A stretch of DNA of 15,994 nucleotides from Roseomonas sp. Lineage in GTDB: Bacteria > Pseudomonadota > Alphaproteobacteria > Acetobacterales > Acetobacteraceae. Of the stretch, positions 7,200 through 13,948 are shown one piece after another (positions within the stretch are counted from its first letter, which is position 1; the number at the start of each line of letters is the position of its first letter). The notes below the pieces were generated by a model, which saw only the letters and a program-made list of their open reading frames with translations, did not search any database and was not told the origin of the DNA. Location of the stretch: assembly GCA_020249415.1 (NCBI GenBank), contig JADCFR010000241.1, positions 1 to 15,994 on the forward strand, written 5' to 3'. The translations under genes were made by a program, and so were the position numbers.

Positions 7200-8075
7200 A
7201 TGCGTTTGGTCACTTTCTCGGATACCGCAGGCACGCGCATTGGCGCGCTGGATGCAGCAGGCGCGGTGCGAGACATTGCTGCTGCCGCGCCATCCTTGCC
7301 GCGCGATATGCTTGGGCTGATTGCGGCGGGGCCGGCGGCGCTGGCCGCCGCGCGGGAGGCGCTCAGCAAGGCGCCGGTGGTGGCGGGTGCCAAAATCCTC
7401 GCCCCCATTCCGCGCCCGCCAAAGAATGTGTTTTGCGTTGGCAAGAACTATCATGAACACGCCAAGGAATTCGCGGGATCGGGCTTTGATGGCGGGGCGA
7501 AGGATGTGGTGCCGCCCTTCCCTGTTGTCTTCTCCAAACCCCATACCGCCATCATCGCAACGGGCGAACCTATTCTCAGCCATTTGGACCCAACCGGCGG
7601 GCTGGATTACGAAGGCGAATTGGCGATTGTGATCGGCCAGGGCGGGCGTGGTATTTCCAAGGCTGCCGCGCTTTCGCATGTATTCGGCTATACCATCATC
7701 AATGACGTGACCGCGCGGCATTTACAAAAGCGCCATAGCCAATGGGTGCTCGGCAAGGGTTTGGATAGTTTCTGCCCCATGGGCCCGGCCATCCTGACCG
7801 CAGATGAAGCGCCTGACCCCGCTAAACTTCGCCTGATCACGCATGTGAATGGCGAAAAGCGCCAGGATGCGCTGGTCGCGGATTTGATCTTTGATGTGCC
7901 GACGCTGATTGAAGCGATCAGCGCCGCGATTACGCTTGAACCCGGCGATGTGATCGCGACCGGCACGCCGGTTGGCGTTGGCATTGGCTTCACCCCGCCG
8001 AAATTCCTGCAAAAGGGCGATAGCGTGCGGATTGAAATCAGCGGGATTGGTGTACTCGAAAACCCTGTCGCCTGA
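7200..8075 (+). CDS. Fumarylacetoacetate hydrolase family protein
   Basis: The 291-residue protein has a short N-terminal domain and a FAH catalytic core. It starts its core at KNVFCVGKNYHEHAKEF, has metal ligands Glu138 and Glu140 (DYEGELAIVIG) and Asp169 (INDVTARH), and ends with EPGDVIATGTPVGVGIG. The family hydrolyses or decarboxylates 2-oxo or 2,4-dioxo acids. Members include acylpyruvase, ureidoglycolate lyase and 2,4-didehydro-3-deoxy-sugar-acid hydrolases, and the last fits an upstream enolase-superfamily dehydratase. The ATG at 7200 is preceded by AAGGA with about 8 nt spacing. The frame is open from 7062, but the extra 46 codons are not family sequence. The gap after the dehydratase is 206 nt with no gene seen, so it may have its own promoter. 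The Bug receptor gene follows after 25 nt. Confidence 0.92.
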   Translation: MRLVTFSDTAGTRIGALDAAGAVRDIAAAAPSLPRDMLGLIAAGPAALAAAREALSKAPVVAGAKILAPIPRPPKNVFCVGKNYHEHAKEFAGSGFDGGAKDVVPPFPVVFSKPHTAIIATGEPILSHLDPTGGLDYEGELAIVIGQGGRGISKAAALSHVFGYTIINDVTARHLQKRHSQWVLGKGLDSFCPMGPAILTADEAPDPAKLRLITHVNGEKRQDALVADLIFDVPTLIEAISAAITLEPGDVIATGTPVGVGIGFTPPKFLQKGDSVRIEISGIGVLENPVA

Positions 8076-8100
8076 ACCAAAAAAACCGGGAGGTTACAAC

Positions 8101-9072
8101 ATGCAAAGACGCGTTTTTCTGGTCGGAGCCTCCGCGCTCCCTTTCGCTGCACCGGCGCTGGCGCAGGAGAATTTCCCATCGCGCGCGGTTTCCATGGTGG
8201 TCGCCTTCCCGCCCGGCGGGCAGGCGGATGTGGTGGGCCGGCCGGTGGCTGCGGTGCTGGAAAGGCTTTGGCGTGTGCCGGTGCCGATCACCAATCGTGG
8301 CGGTGCGGCGGGCGAAATCGGCAATGGTTTCGTCGCCCGCAGCACCCCCGATGGCTATACGCTGCTGATGGGTCTTTCTTCCATGACCTTCCTGCCGGAA
8401 GCAGCGCGCATCAATGGCCGCACGCCGGCCTATACGCCCGATATGCTGACGCCGATTGCGTTGTTTTCAGCCGATCCCACGGTGTTGGTGGTGCCGGCAG
8501 CAAGCCCCATCCGCAGCATTGAAGAATTCATCGCCGAAGTGCGCGCGAAGCCAGGTCAGATCGCCTATTCCTCGGCGGGGAATTACTCGGCCTTGCATGT
8601 GCCGATGGCGATGCTGTCTCAGGCGGCGGGCTTGCAGATGCTGCATGTGCCCTTCCAGGGCGGCGGGCCGGCCTTGACCGCGATTTTGAGCGGGCAGGTG
8701 CAAGCGCTTTCCTCAGGCCCCGGGCCGGTGGCGCAGCATGTGCGTGATGGGCGGTTGCGCGCACTCGCCACCTGGGGCCGGCAGCGGCTCAAGGGTTTTG
8801 AGGATGTGCCGACGCTGGTGGAAAAAGGCTTTGCGGATGTGGAATTCTACATCTGGGTCGGGCTTTTCGCGCCCGCTGGCACGCCGCCCGCGATCATTGA
8901 CCGCATTCGCGATGCCGCGCGGCAGGTGGCGCAGGATCCGGATTTCATCCGCATCATGGCGGGCAGCGGCAATACGCTCGATTTCCGTGAGGGCGATGCC
9001 TTCCGACGCTTTTACGATGAGGATGCGGGCAGGTTGCTCCGCGTGATCCGGGCGCTGGGCAAGATTGAATAG
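8101..9072 (+). CDS. Bug-family (TctC-like) periplasmic solute-binding receptor
   Basis: This 323-residue protein is a Bug-type receptor of the tripartite tricarboxylate transporter family. It has an N-terminal signal peptide (MQRRVFLVGASALPFAAPALA, cut before QENFPSRA). The typical first-lobe segment VAFPPGGQADVVGRP is followed by NRGGAAGEIGNGFVARSTPDGYTLL, and the second lobe has HVPFQGGGPALTAILSGQV. These proteins bind carboxylates or related small solutes in the periplasm. No TctA or TctB membrane subunits are encoded in the window, as is common for orphan Bug receptors. The ATG at 8101 has a strong GGGAGG site about 8 nt upstream. It sits 25 nt after the FAH-family gene and 65 nt before the M20 peptidase gene, so it probably belongs to that operon and may deliver its substrate. 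Confidence 0.94.
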   Translation: MQRRVFLVGASALPFAAPALAQENFPSRAVSMVVAFPPGGQADVVGRPVAAVLERLWRVPVPITNRGGAAGEIGNGFVARSTPDGYTLLMGLSSMTFLPEAARINGRTPAYTPDMLTPIALFSADPTVLVVPAASPIRSIEEFIAEVRAKPGQIAYSSAGNYSALHVPMAMLSQAAGLQMLHVPFQGGGPALTAILSGQVQALSSGPGPVAQHVRDGRLRALATWGRQRLKGFEDVPTLVEKGFADVEFYIWVGLFAPAGTPPAIIDRIRDAARQVAQDPDFIRIMAGSGNTLDFREGDAFRRFYDEDAGRLLRVIRALGKIE

Positions 9073-9137
9073 CGCCCTTGCCTGCGCTGCACCGCTAGCG
9101 CAGGCTTCAGTCCGGTTTTGACAATATCGAGGATACC

Positions 9138-10316
9138 ATGACCACCGAAGCGCAAATCACCGCCTGGCTCGCCACGCAACAGGACGCCATGCTCGATGAG
9201 CTCAAGGAAATGGTGAATACCGATGGCGGTTCCTATGACAAGGCAGGCGTGGATCGCACCGGCCAGCAGGTGAAGCGCTTTCTTGAAGGCCATGGCATCG
9301 CGGTGGAAGTGGTGCCGCGCGCAAAACATGGCGATTGCCTGCGCGGCATTGTGCCCGGCGCGCATGAAATCGCTGCCGGCAATCAGCAAAAGAATATCGT
9401 GCTGATGGGGCATCGCGATACGGTTTTCCCCAAAGGCGAACCGGAACGCCGGCCTTTCACCATTCAGGGCAATATCGCCTATGGGCCGGGTGTTGCCGAT
9501 ATGAAGGCCGGCATTGAGATGAATATGTTTGTCCTTGCTGCCTTTCATAAATTCGGCGGCGCGCCCGGCCCGCTGGTTGGGCTTTTCACTGGAGATGAGG
9601 AAATCGGCAGCCCCGAAGGCCGCCCGGTGATTGAACATGAGGCTCGTAGTGCGCGGGTGGTCTTCAATAGCGAACCGGGCCGGCCTTCCGGCAATGTTGT
9701 CACTGGGCGCAAGGGCGGCGTGTTTTCCGTGGTGGATATTGAAGGCAAGGCGGCGCATTCCGGCGGCAATTTCGAAGCCGGCATCAGCGCCATTGGCGAA
9801 GCCGCGCAAAAGATCGTCGCCATTCATGCGCTGACGGATTTGAAACGCGGCATTACGCTGAATGTCGGTTTGGTGAGCGGTGGGCAGAGCGTGAATACCG
9901 TCGCCCCCGCCTGCCAATTCCAGATTGACCTACGCTATGTGGAATTGGCGGATCGCGATGAGGTGGTCGGCAAGCTGCATGACATTGTCGCGAAATCCTT
10001 TGTGCCCGGCACCAAGGCGAAGCTGGTGATCAAGGGCGAATTCCTGCCGCTGAACGCGACACCGGCCAGTGAGCGTGTCTTTGCGCTTTATCAGGGCGCA
10101 GCGGCGGATAGCGGCCTGAAGGTGGGTGGCGAGTTTTCCGGCGGCTGCGCCGATAGCGGCTTCACGGCGGCGATTGGCGCGCCCACCATTTGCGCGGTCG
10201 GGCCCGTGGGCGGCAAGGCGCATAGCCCTGAAGAGTATCTCGAGATTGACAGCATTGTGCCGCGCGCCCAGGCCATGGCGCGCGCCATCATGCGCTTGGA
10301 AAAGGCAGGGCTTTAA
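9138..10316 (+). CDS. M20 family metallopeptidase (glutamate carboxypeptidase-like)
   Basis: The 392-residue protein is a di-zinc M20 peptidase. The conserved ligands and catalytic residues are visible: His92 and catalytic Asp94 in LMGHRDTVFP, bridging Asp121 in YGPGVADMKAG, catalytic Glu154 with Glu155 in TGDEEIGSPEG, Glu179 in FNSEPGR, and a C-terminal His362 in GGKAHSPEEY. His207 (AAHSGG) lies in the dimerisation domain insert (about 190-300). The layout is closest to carboxypeptidase G2-type enzymes that remove a C-terminal amino acid or split an N-acyl amino acid. There is no signal peptide, so it acts in the cytosol. GAGG at about 9128-9131 precedes the ATG. Expected partners are the upstream Bug receptor and an N-acyl or peptide-like substrate, which is inference. 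The stop converges on the second Bug gene, 7 nt away. Confidence 0.94.
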   Translation: MTTEAQITAWLATQQDAMLDELKEMVNTDGGSYDKAGVDRTGQQVKRFLEGHGIAVEVVPRAKHGDCLRGIVPGAHEIAAGNQQKNIVLMGHRDTVFPKGEPERRPFTIQGNIAYGPGVADMKAGIEMNMFVLAAFHKFGGAPGPLVGLFTGDEEIGSPEGRPVIEHEARSARVVFNSEPGRPSGNVVTGRKGGVFSVVDIEGKAAHSGGNFEAGISAIGEAAQKIVAIHALTDLKRGITLNVGLVSGGQSVNTVAPACQFQIDLRYVELADRDEVVGKLHDIVAKSFVPGTKAKLVIKGEFLPLNATPASERVFALYQGAAADSGLKVGGEFSGGCADSGFTAAIGAPTICAVGPVGGKAHSPEEYLEIDSIVPRAQAMARAIMRLEKAGL

Positions 10317-10323
10317 GTCCCGC

Positions 10324-11292
10324 TTATCCGCGCCAGGGGCGCACCTGCCAAAGCCGCTTCAGCCGATCATCCACGGTTTGCGCAAAAGCGCGGTATTCGG
10401 CGCCGACCATGGTATTGAGTGGCATGAAATTCCGCACCGCTTCGCGCTTGAAATTCTCATCGGCCAAGGCTGTGCGGAAGGCCGCTTCCAGCCGCGCCAC
10501 AATGGCAGGCGGCATATTGGGCGGGCCGACAATGCCGCGGCTCGCGCCATGCACCAGGTCAAAGCCCAATTCGCGGAAGGTCGGCACATCAGCGGCTTCC
10601 GGCTGACGCGCTACCGCCGCCTGCGCCAGCATCCGCACCTTGCCCTCACGCGCCAATTGCAAAGCGTCATTCACATTGATCGCCGCGACATCCATATTGC
10701 CGCCGAGCAATTGCGGAATAAGCGGCGCAGCGCCGGCAAAGGGCACCTGGATCATGGGCCTCAGCCCCGCCAATTCCTCAAAATGCAGCACAAAAAGATG
10801 ATCATCACTGCCAATGCCGGTGGTGGCATAGGTGATCTGTTCCGGCCGCGCCTTGGCTGCCGCCACCAGATCCTGCAAGGTTTTTAGCGGGCTATCGGCG
10901 CGCACATAAAAGCAATTGGCGTCTTCCACGATATTGCAGAGGAAGGTGAAATCCATCGCGCGGTAACGCACCTGGCGTTCCAGCGGAATGGCGTTATGCG
11001 CGGGGATGGTGGTGGCACCAATTGTGTAGCCATCAGGCGCAGCGTTGAAGGTGGCTTCAAGGCCAATCTGGCCGGCAGCGCCCGTGCGATTGATAATGAC
11101 GGGCCTGAGGCCCGGGATTTGCGCCGCCACCAGCGGCATGACGAGGCGCGTCATGATATCCACGCCGCCGCCGGCGGGGAAAGGCACAATCACCTCCATG
11201 GGCTTGTCACCCGGCCAGGCGGTTTGCGCCTGAGCAATGGCCGGGTTGGCGAGCAGGCTTGCGGATGCCAAAAGGCTGCGGCGATTGATCAT
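10324..11292 (-). CDS. Bug-family (TctC-like) periplasmic solute-binding receptor, second copy
   Basis: This 322-residue receptor has a signal peptide (MINRRSLLASASLLANPAIAQA) with likely cleavage after residue 22. It shows the family pattern MEVIVPFPAGGGVDIMTR, then NRTGAAGQIGLEATFNAAPDGYTI and IQVPFAGAAPLIPQLLGGNMDVAAI. It differs clearly from the receptor at 8101-9072 and probably binds another ligand. The ATG at 11292 is chosen because GGGAGG lies about 9 nt upstream; a GTG five codons earlier would overlap that site. It converges with the M20 gene (7-nt gap). No TctA/TctB genes lie nearby. The 5' flank turns AT-rich immediately upstream. Confidence 0.94.
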   Translation of the reverse strand: MINRRSLLASASLLANPAIAQAQTAWPGDKPMEVIVPFPAGGGVDIMTRLVMPLVAAQIPGLRPVIINRTGAAGQIGLEATFNAAPDGYTIGATTIPAHNAIPLERQVRYRAMDFTFLCNIVEDANCFYVRADSPLKTLQDLVAAAKARPEQITYATTGIGSDDHLFVLHFEELAGLRPMIQVPFAGAAPLIPQLLGGNMDVAAINVNDALQLAREGKVRMLAQAAVARQPEAADVPTFRELGFDLVHGASRGIVGPPNMPPAIVARLEAAFRTALADENFKREAVRNFMPLNTMVGAEYRAFAQTVDDRLKRLWQVRPWRG

Positions 11293-11316
11293 TGTTTTTC
11301 CTCCCACTACCTATCT

Positions 11317-11346
11317 ATGTTAGCAGGAGATAATCGCCTTCAGCAA
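11317..11346 (-). promoter_or_regulatory. Candidate promoter of the second Bug receptor gene
   Basis: On the minus strand a TTGCTG (-35, 11346-11341) and a TAACAT (-10, 11322-11317) are separated by 18 nt, about 25 nt upstream of the ATG at 11292. Matches to the sigma-70 consensus are 3/6 and 4/6, so this is a weak call. Confidence 0.22.
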
Positions 11347-11450
11347 TAAGTCGCCGCTCGTGATCCGTGCCTTGCGTCCTTGAAGGGTCTCCGCTGTTGC
11401 GGCCGTTGAGTCAAAGCAATTCCCTCTCAAGCACTGGTCGTTGTTTTGGT

Positions 11451-11480
11451 TCGACATGCCCCAACCAGTCCAAAAATTAT
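11451..11480 (+). promoter_or_regulatory. Candidate promoter upstream of the FkbM gene
   Basis: TCGACA (11451-11456, 5/6 to TTGACA) is followed, after 18 nt, by AATTAT (11475-11480, 4/6 to TATAAT). It precedes the methyltransferase start by about 80 nt. The -10 region lies inside the tandem CAAAAATTAT repeat, so the low complexity of the DNA weakens the case. Confidence 0.28.
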
Positions 11481-11491
11481 GCAAAAATTAT
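11471..11491 (+). repeat. Perfect 10-bp direct repeat at 11-bp period
   Basis: CAAAAATTAT occurs at 11471-11480 and again at 11482-11491, separated by one G. The 11-bp period places both copies on nearly the same face of the helix. It lies 70-90 nt upstream of the FkbM start within the AT-rich patch. This could be a paired protein-binding site or simply a short duplication. Confidence 0.6.
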
Positions 11492-11560
11492 CTTGAGATA
11501 AGTGAATAAACATGTTTCGCTCTACAGGCGAGCTTGACCAAATTATCGGAGCTAAAACGA

Positions 11561-12319
11561 ATGCAGCAAGCGGTTTTACCCAGTTTTCTTCGCCACTATC
11601 ATGCTGAAGGTCTCATTCGCCTGGGCGGTGAAGGCGACGGGGGCTACATTGTTTCTGAGAAAGATGTTCAGGCGAGTGATTTTCTGTTGAGCCTTGGAGT
11701 AAATGACAACTGGGGTTTTGAAAAAGACTTTCTAAAAAGGAGACCGGTTTCACTGCATGCTTATGATGGCTCCATCAATTTACGCATATTTTTTGAGCGC
11801 TTTGCTGCAACAGCGCTGAGATTGAGTGGACCAAAAACTATTTTTAACTCCGCTAAGATGATATGGGATTATAAAAAGTTTTTTTCGAATGATCGAATCC
11901 ATTTTCAAAAATTTGTTGGTTATGTTCCCGGGAAGCGTTACATCACAATAGACGAAATCTTTTTCGCCTGTCCATCCGGAAAGATTTTTTTGAAAATTGA
12001 CATTGAGGGTTTTGAATATCGCGTCTTAAATCAATTGTTGGAGAATCAAGAGAGGCTGTCAGGACTAGTTATTGAATTTCATGATGTCGATCTGCACTGG
12101 GCCCGAATAGCTGAATTTGTGAAGTGCTTTGCTCTCAGGATAATTAGCGTTAATGTTAATAATTTTGTTCCATTAATGCCAGATCGCTCTCCAACGGTAC
12201 TAGAAATTTCATTTAGCGCAAACGCTACTTTCACATCCGATCACCAGAGTTACCCCCACCCCCTTAGTCGACCTAATCGCCCAGACCGACCATCTTATGA
12301 AATCTGCTTCATCGAATAG
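11561..12319 (+). CDS. FkbM family methyltransferase (AT-rich, probably acquired)
   Basis: The product (252 residues from this start) is a FkbM-type SAM-dependent methyltransferase, a family that O-methylates sugars and natural products, often in surface polysaccharide loci. The N-terminal LLSLGVNDNWGFEKDFLKRR occupies the SAM-binding loop position in degenerate form, with the acidic YD of LHAYDGS as the ribose-contact candidate. The diagnostic FLKIDIEGFEYRVLNQLL and LVIEFHDVDLHW motifs follow. The tail HPLSRPNRPDRPSYEICF looks like the conserved end of this subgroup. GGAG at 11548-11551 with 9-nt spacing supports the ATG at 11561; a TTG at 11534 would add nine residues (TKLSELKR after the start) and remains possible. 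Codons are AT-rich, unlike neighbours: bases 12001-12060 have 24 G+C of 60. No polysaccharide genes lie nearby, so its acceptor is unknown. Confidence 0.87.
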   Translation: MQQAVLPSFLRHYHAEGLIRLGGEGDGGYIVSEKDVQASDFLLSLGVNDNWGFEKDFLKRRPVSLHAYDGSINLRIFFERFAATALRLSGPKTIFNSAKMIWDYKKFFSNDRIHFQKFVGYVPGKRYITIDEIFFACPSGKIFLKIDIEGFEYRVLNQLLENQERLSGLVIEFHDVDLHWARIAEFVKCFALRIISVNVNNFVPLMPDRSPTVLEISFSANATFTSDHQSYPHPLSRPNRPDRPSYEICFIE

Positions 12320-12592
12320 TTTTAATTCCGGATCAACAGCGACAGCTGTTATGGCCGAGCCATTCGGCGGGTAGAAGCAATCGGCTGATTTCAATACTCC
12401 GTTTCGAAACTGCCTGGCGAGATTGCGCAATCCTTACCGTTTTATTGGGATTGGGTAAGACAGTGAGCTATTTTTTGAACTTCTGCCTAAGCAATAAAGG
12501 AACAAGCCTTATCTTGTCGCTAAATGTAGCCAAATCAGCGTTTAGCCCATTCACCTCGGTGCAAGGTCGCTAACCAACTTTCTTTTACTGAC
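12320..12592. other. Gene-poor AT-rich flank downstream of the FkbM gene
   Basis: This stretch between the FkbM stop and the thioesterase upstream region holds no supported gene. It contains a weak 6-bp stem (CTTACC at 12433-12438 with GGTAAG at 12454-12459) with no U-run. It also contains an 8-bp direct repeat GTCGCTAA at 12516-12523 and 12566-12573. Composition gradually stays below that of the flanking genes up to about 12650. A short minus-strand frame reading ITAVAVDPELKLF crosses the FkbM 3' end, but nothing supports its expression. Confidence 0.5.
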
Positions 12593-12649
12593 TGTGTCCC
12601 GTATAACCAGTTAAAGATCTTTTGAAGGCATTTTTTTGTTGGGGACACA
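12593..12649 (+). promoter_or_regulatory. 8-bp inverted repeat abutting the thioesterase start codon
   Basis: TGTGTCCC (12593-12600) and GGGACACA (12642-12649) are exact reverse complements separated by 41 nt. The right arm ends directly before the ATG at 12650 and includes the only purine-rich ribosome binding candidate, GGGGA (12641-12645). In mRNA the arms could pair and hide that site. As DNA they could be a pair of half-sites, or remnants of mobile-element ends at the island edge. The symmetry is seen; the role is inference. Confidence 0.5.
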
Positions 12650-13096
12650 ATGGACGCAGCAACACGCGCGGAATTTCAGGTGGAAGGCCATTGGGCGATG
12701 GCGCGGCGGCATCGCATTCGCTGGATCCAATGCGACATCTACGCCCATATCAACCATGCAGCCTATTTCACGATGTTTGAGGATATGCGGATTGATTGGT
12801 GGCTGGCCTCGGGCGGGCGCTTCGGCGCCGATGCAGAGGGCCCGGTGGTGGCTTCCATCGAAGCCAAATACCTCCGCCCCGGGCATTTCAATGAGGATGT
12901 GCTGCTGACCGTGCGCGCCGTCAGCTTCCGGCGCAGTTCCTTCATTCATGAGTATGGTCTGTGGCGCGATGGGCTTTTGTGTTCCGGGCGCGCGGTGTGC
13001 GTGATTGTGAACAATGCAACCGGCGCCAAGGCGCCAATTTCGGATGCCTTGCGGGAATTGATGCTGACGCGTGATCAGGCGATTGCCGAAGGCTGA
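12650..13096 (+). CDS. 4-hydroxybenzoyl-CoA thioesterase family acyl-CoA thioesterase
   Basis: The 148-residue protein is a single hot-dog-fold thioesterase. The family signature is complete: RIRWIQCDIYAHINHAAYFTMFEDMR, with catalytic-type Asp29 and the conserved His33 and Asn35, followed by strands IEAKYLRPGHF and LTVRAVSFRRSSFIHEYGL. It would hydrolyse an acyl-CoA (aromatic or short-chain) to free acid and CoA in the cytosol. The length is normal for the family. The ATG at 12650 has GGGGA five bases upstream, inside an inverted repeat. The gene returns to the high-GC composition of the genome, so the AT-rich island ends at its start. An enoyl-CoA hydratase gene follows after 21 nt, indicating an operon. 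Substrate unknown. Confidence 0.9.
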   Translation: MDAATRAEFQVEGHWAMARRHRIRWIQCDIYAHINHAAYFTMFEDMRIDWWLASGGRFGADAEGPVVASIEAKYLRPGHFNEDVLLTVRAVSFRRSSFIHEYGLWRDGLLCSGRAVCVIVNNATGAKAPISDALRELMLTRDQAIAEG

Positions 13097-13117
13097 CAAC
13101 AAGGGAAAGGAACCGCC

Positions 13118-13894
13118 ATGCCCTACCAATTCTGCGAGGTGCGCGATGAAGGCCGCCTGCGTATCGTCACGCTGAACCGGCCAGAGGTGATGAATGCGCT
13201 GCATGCCGATGCGCATGAGGAATTGGAGAAGGTTTGGGATGAATTTGCCGCAAGCCCCGATCTTTGGGTCGGCATTGTGACCGGCGCGGGGGATCGCGCC
13301 TTTTCTGCTGGCAATGATCTGAAAATCCAGGCCGCTGGTAAGCGCCGCCCCATGCCGCCAAGCGGCTTTGCCGGCCTTACGAATCGTTTTGATCTCGAAA
13401 AGCCAGTGATCGCCGCCGTCAATGGCATTGCCATGGGTGGCGGCTTCGAAATCGCGCTTGCCTGCGATTTGATTATCGCATCCGAAAACGCCTTATTCGC
13501 CCTGCCGGAACCGCGTGTAGGGCTTGTCGCGGGTGCTGGCGGGTTGCATCGCCTGCCGCGCATGATCGGGCAGAAACAGGCGCTCAGCATGATCCTGACC
13601 GGGCGGCGCGTGCCTGCCGCTGAAGGGCTGCGGCTTGGCTTCGTGAATGAGGTTGTGCCGCAAGGTGAGGCCCTGGAAGCGGCGAAGCGTTGGGCGGCGC
13701 TCATCCTGGAATGCTCGCCTCTCGCGATCCGCGCCTCCAAGCAAGCGTTATATGCGGGGCTGGATGAGGAAAGCCTCGCGCAGGCGATTGGCACCATGTA
13801 TCCGGCGCAGGCGCGCAATCGCGACAGCCAGGATTATATCGAAGGCCCCAAGGCTTTTGCCGAAAAACGCAAGCCGAATTGGCGCAATATGTAA
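13118..13894 (+). CDS. Enoyl-CoA hydratase/isomerase (crotonase) family protein
   Basis: This 258-residue crotonase has the oxyanion-hole segments AFSAGNDLK (about 61-69) and GIAMGGGFEIALACD (about 103-117). It keeps both catalytic glutamates of classical hydratases: Glu111 in GGGFEIA and Glu131 in LPEPRVGLVAGAGG. Hydration of a 2-enoyl-CoA to a 3-hydroxyacyl-CoA is therefore plausible, although crotonases also include isomerases and lyases. The C-terminal DYIEGPKAFAEKRKPNW is the common trimer-domain end. AAGGGAAAGGAA lies just before the ATG. It is 21 nt downstream of the thioesterase gene and 54 nt upstream of a beta-hydroxyacid dehydrogenase gene. That order would let a hydrated acyl-CoA be released as hydroxyacid and then oxidised, which is inference. 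Confidence 0.93.
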   Translation: MPYQFCEVRDEGRLRIVTLNRPEVMNALHADAHEELEKVWDEFAASPDLWVGIVTGAGDRAFSAGNDLKIQAAGKRRPMPPSGFAGLTNRFDLEKPVIAAVNGIAMGGGFEIALACDLIIASENALFALPEPRVGLVAGAGGLHRLPRMIGQKQALSMILTGRRVPAAEGLRLGFVNEVVPQGEALEAAKRWAALILECSPLAIRASKQALYAGLDEESLAQAIGTMYPAQARNRDSQDYIEGPKAFAEKRKPNWRNM

Positions 13895-13948
13895 GGCGCC
13901 GGACGACAAGTTTTTTGGCTGTTGAATACAGCAAAGCGGAGAAGGTGC

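Noticed and set aside
9012..9917. 301-codon minus-strand frame opposite the Bug and M20 genes
   Set aside because: It spans two real plus-strand genes and their gap with no homology-like motif.
11512..11607. 31-codon plus-strand frame starting MFRSTGEL just before the FkbM gene, as a possible leader peptide
   Set aside because: No ribosome binding site precedes it and most of it overlaps the FkbM coding region in another frame.
12209..12430. 73-codon minus-strand frame over the end of the FkbM gene
   Set aside because: It overlaps the conserved methyltransferase tail antisense and has no ribosome binding site or family match; a decayed gene piece cannot be excluded for the part beyond 12320.
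12516..12573. GTCGCTAA direct repeat as an attachment-site duplication of the AT-rich island
   Set aside because: Both copies lie on the same side of the FkbM gene and are only 8 bp, so they do not bracket an insertion.
12320..12649. Possible riboswitch or small RNA in the AT-rich intergenic stretch
   Set aside because: Only a weak 6-bp stem and one longer-range 8-bp pairing are visible; no known RNA family motif was recognised.
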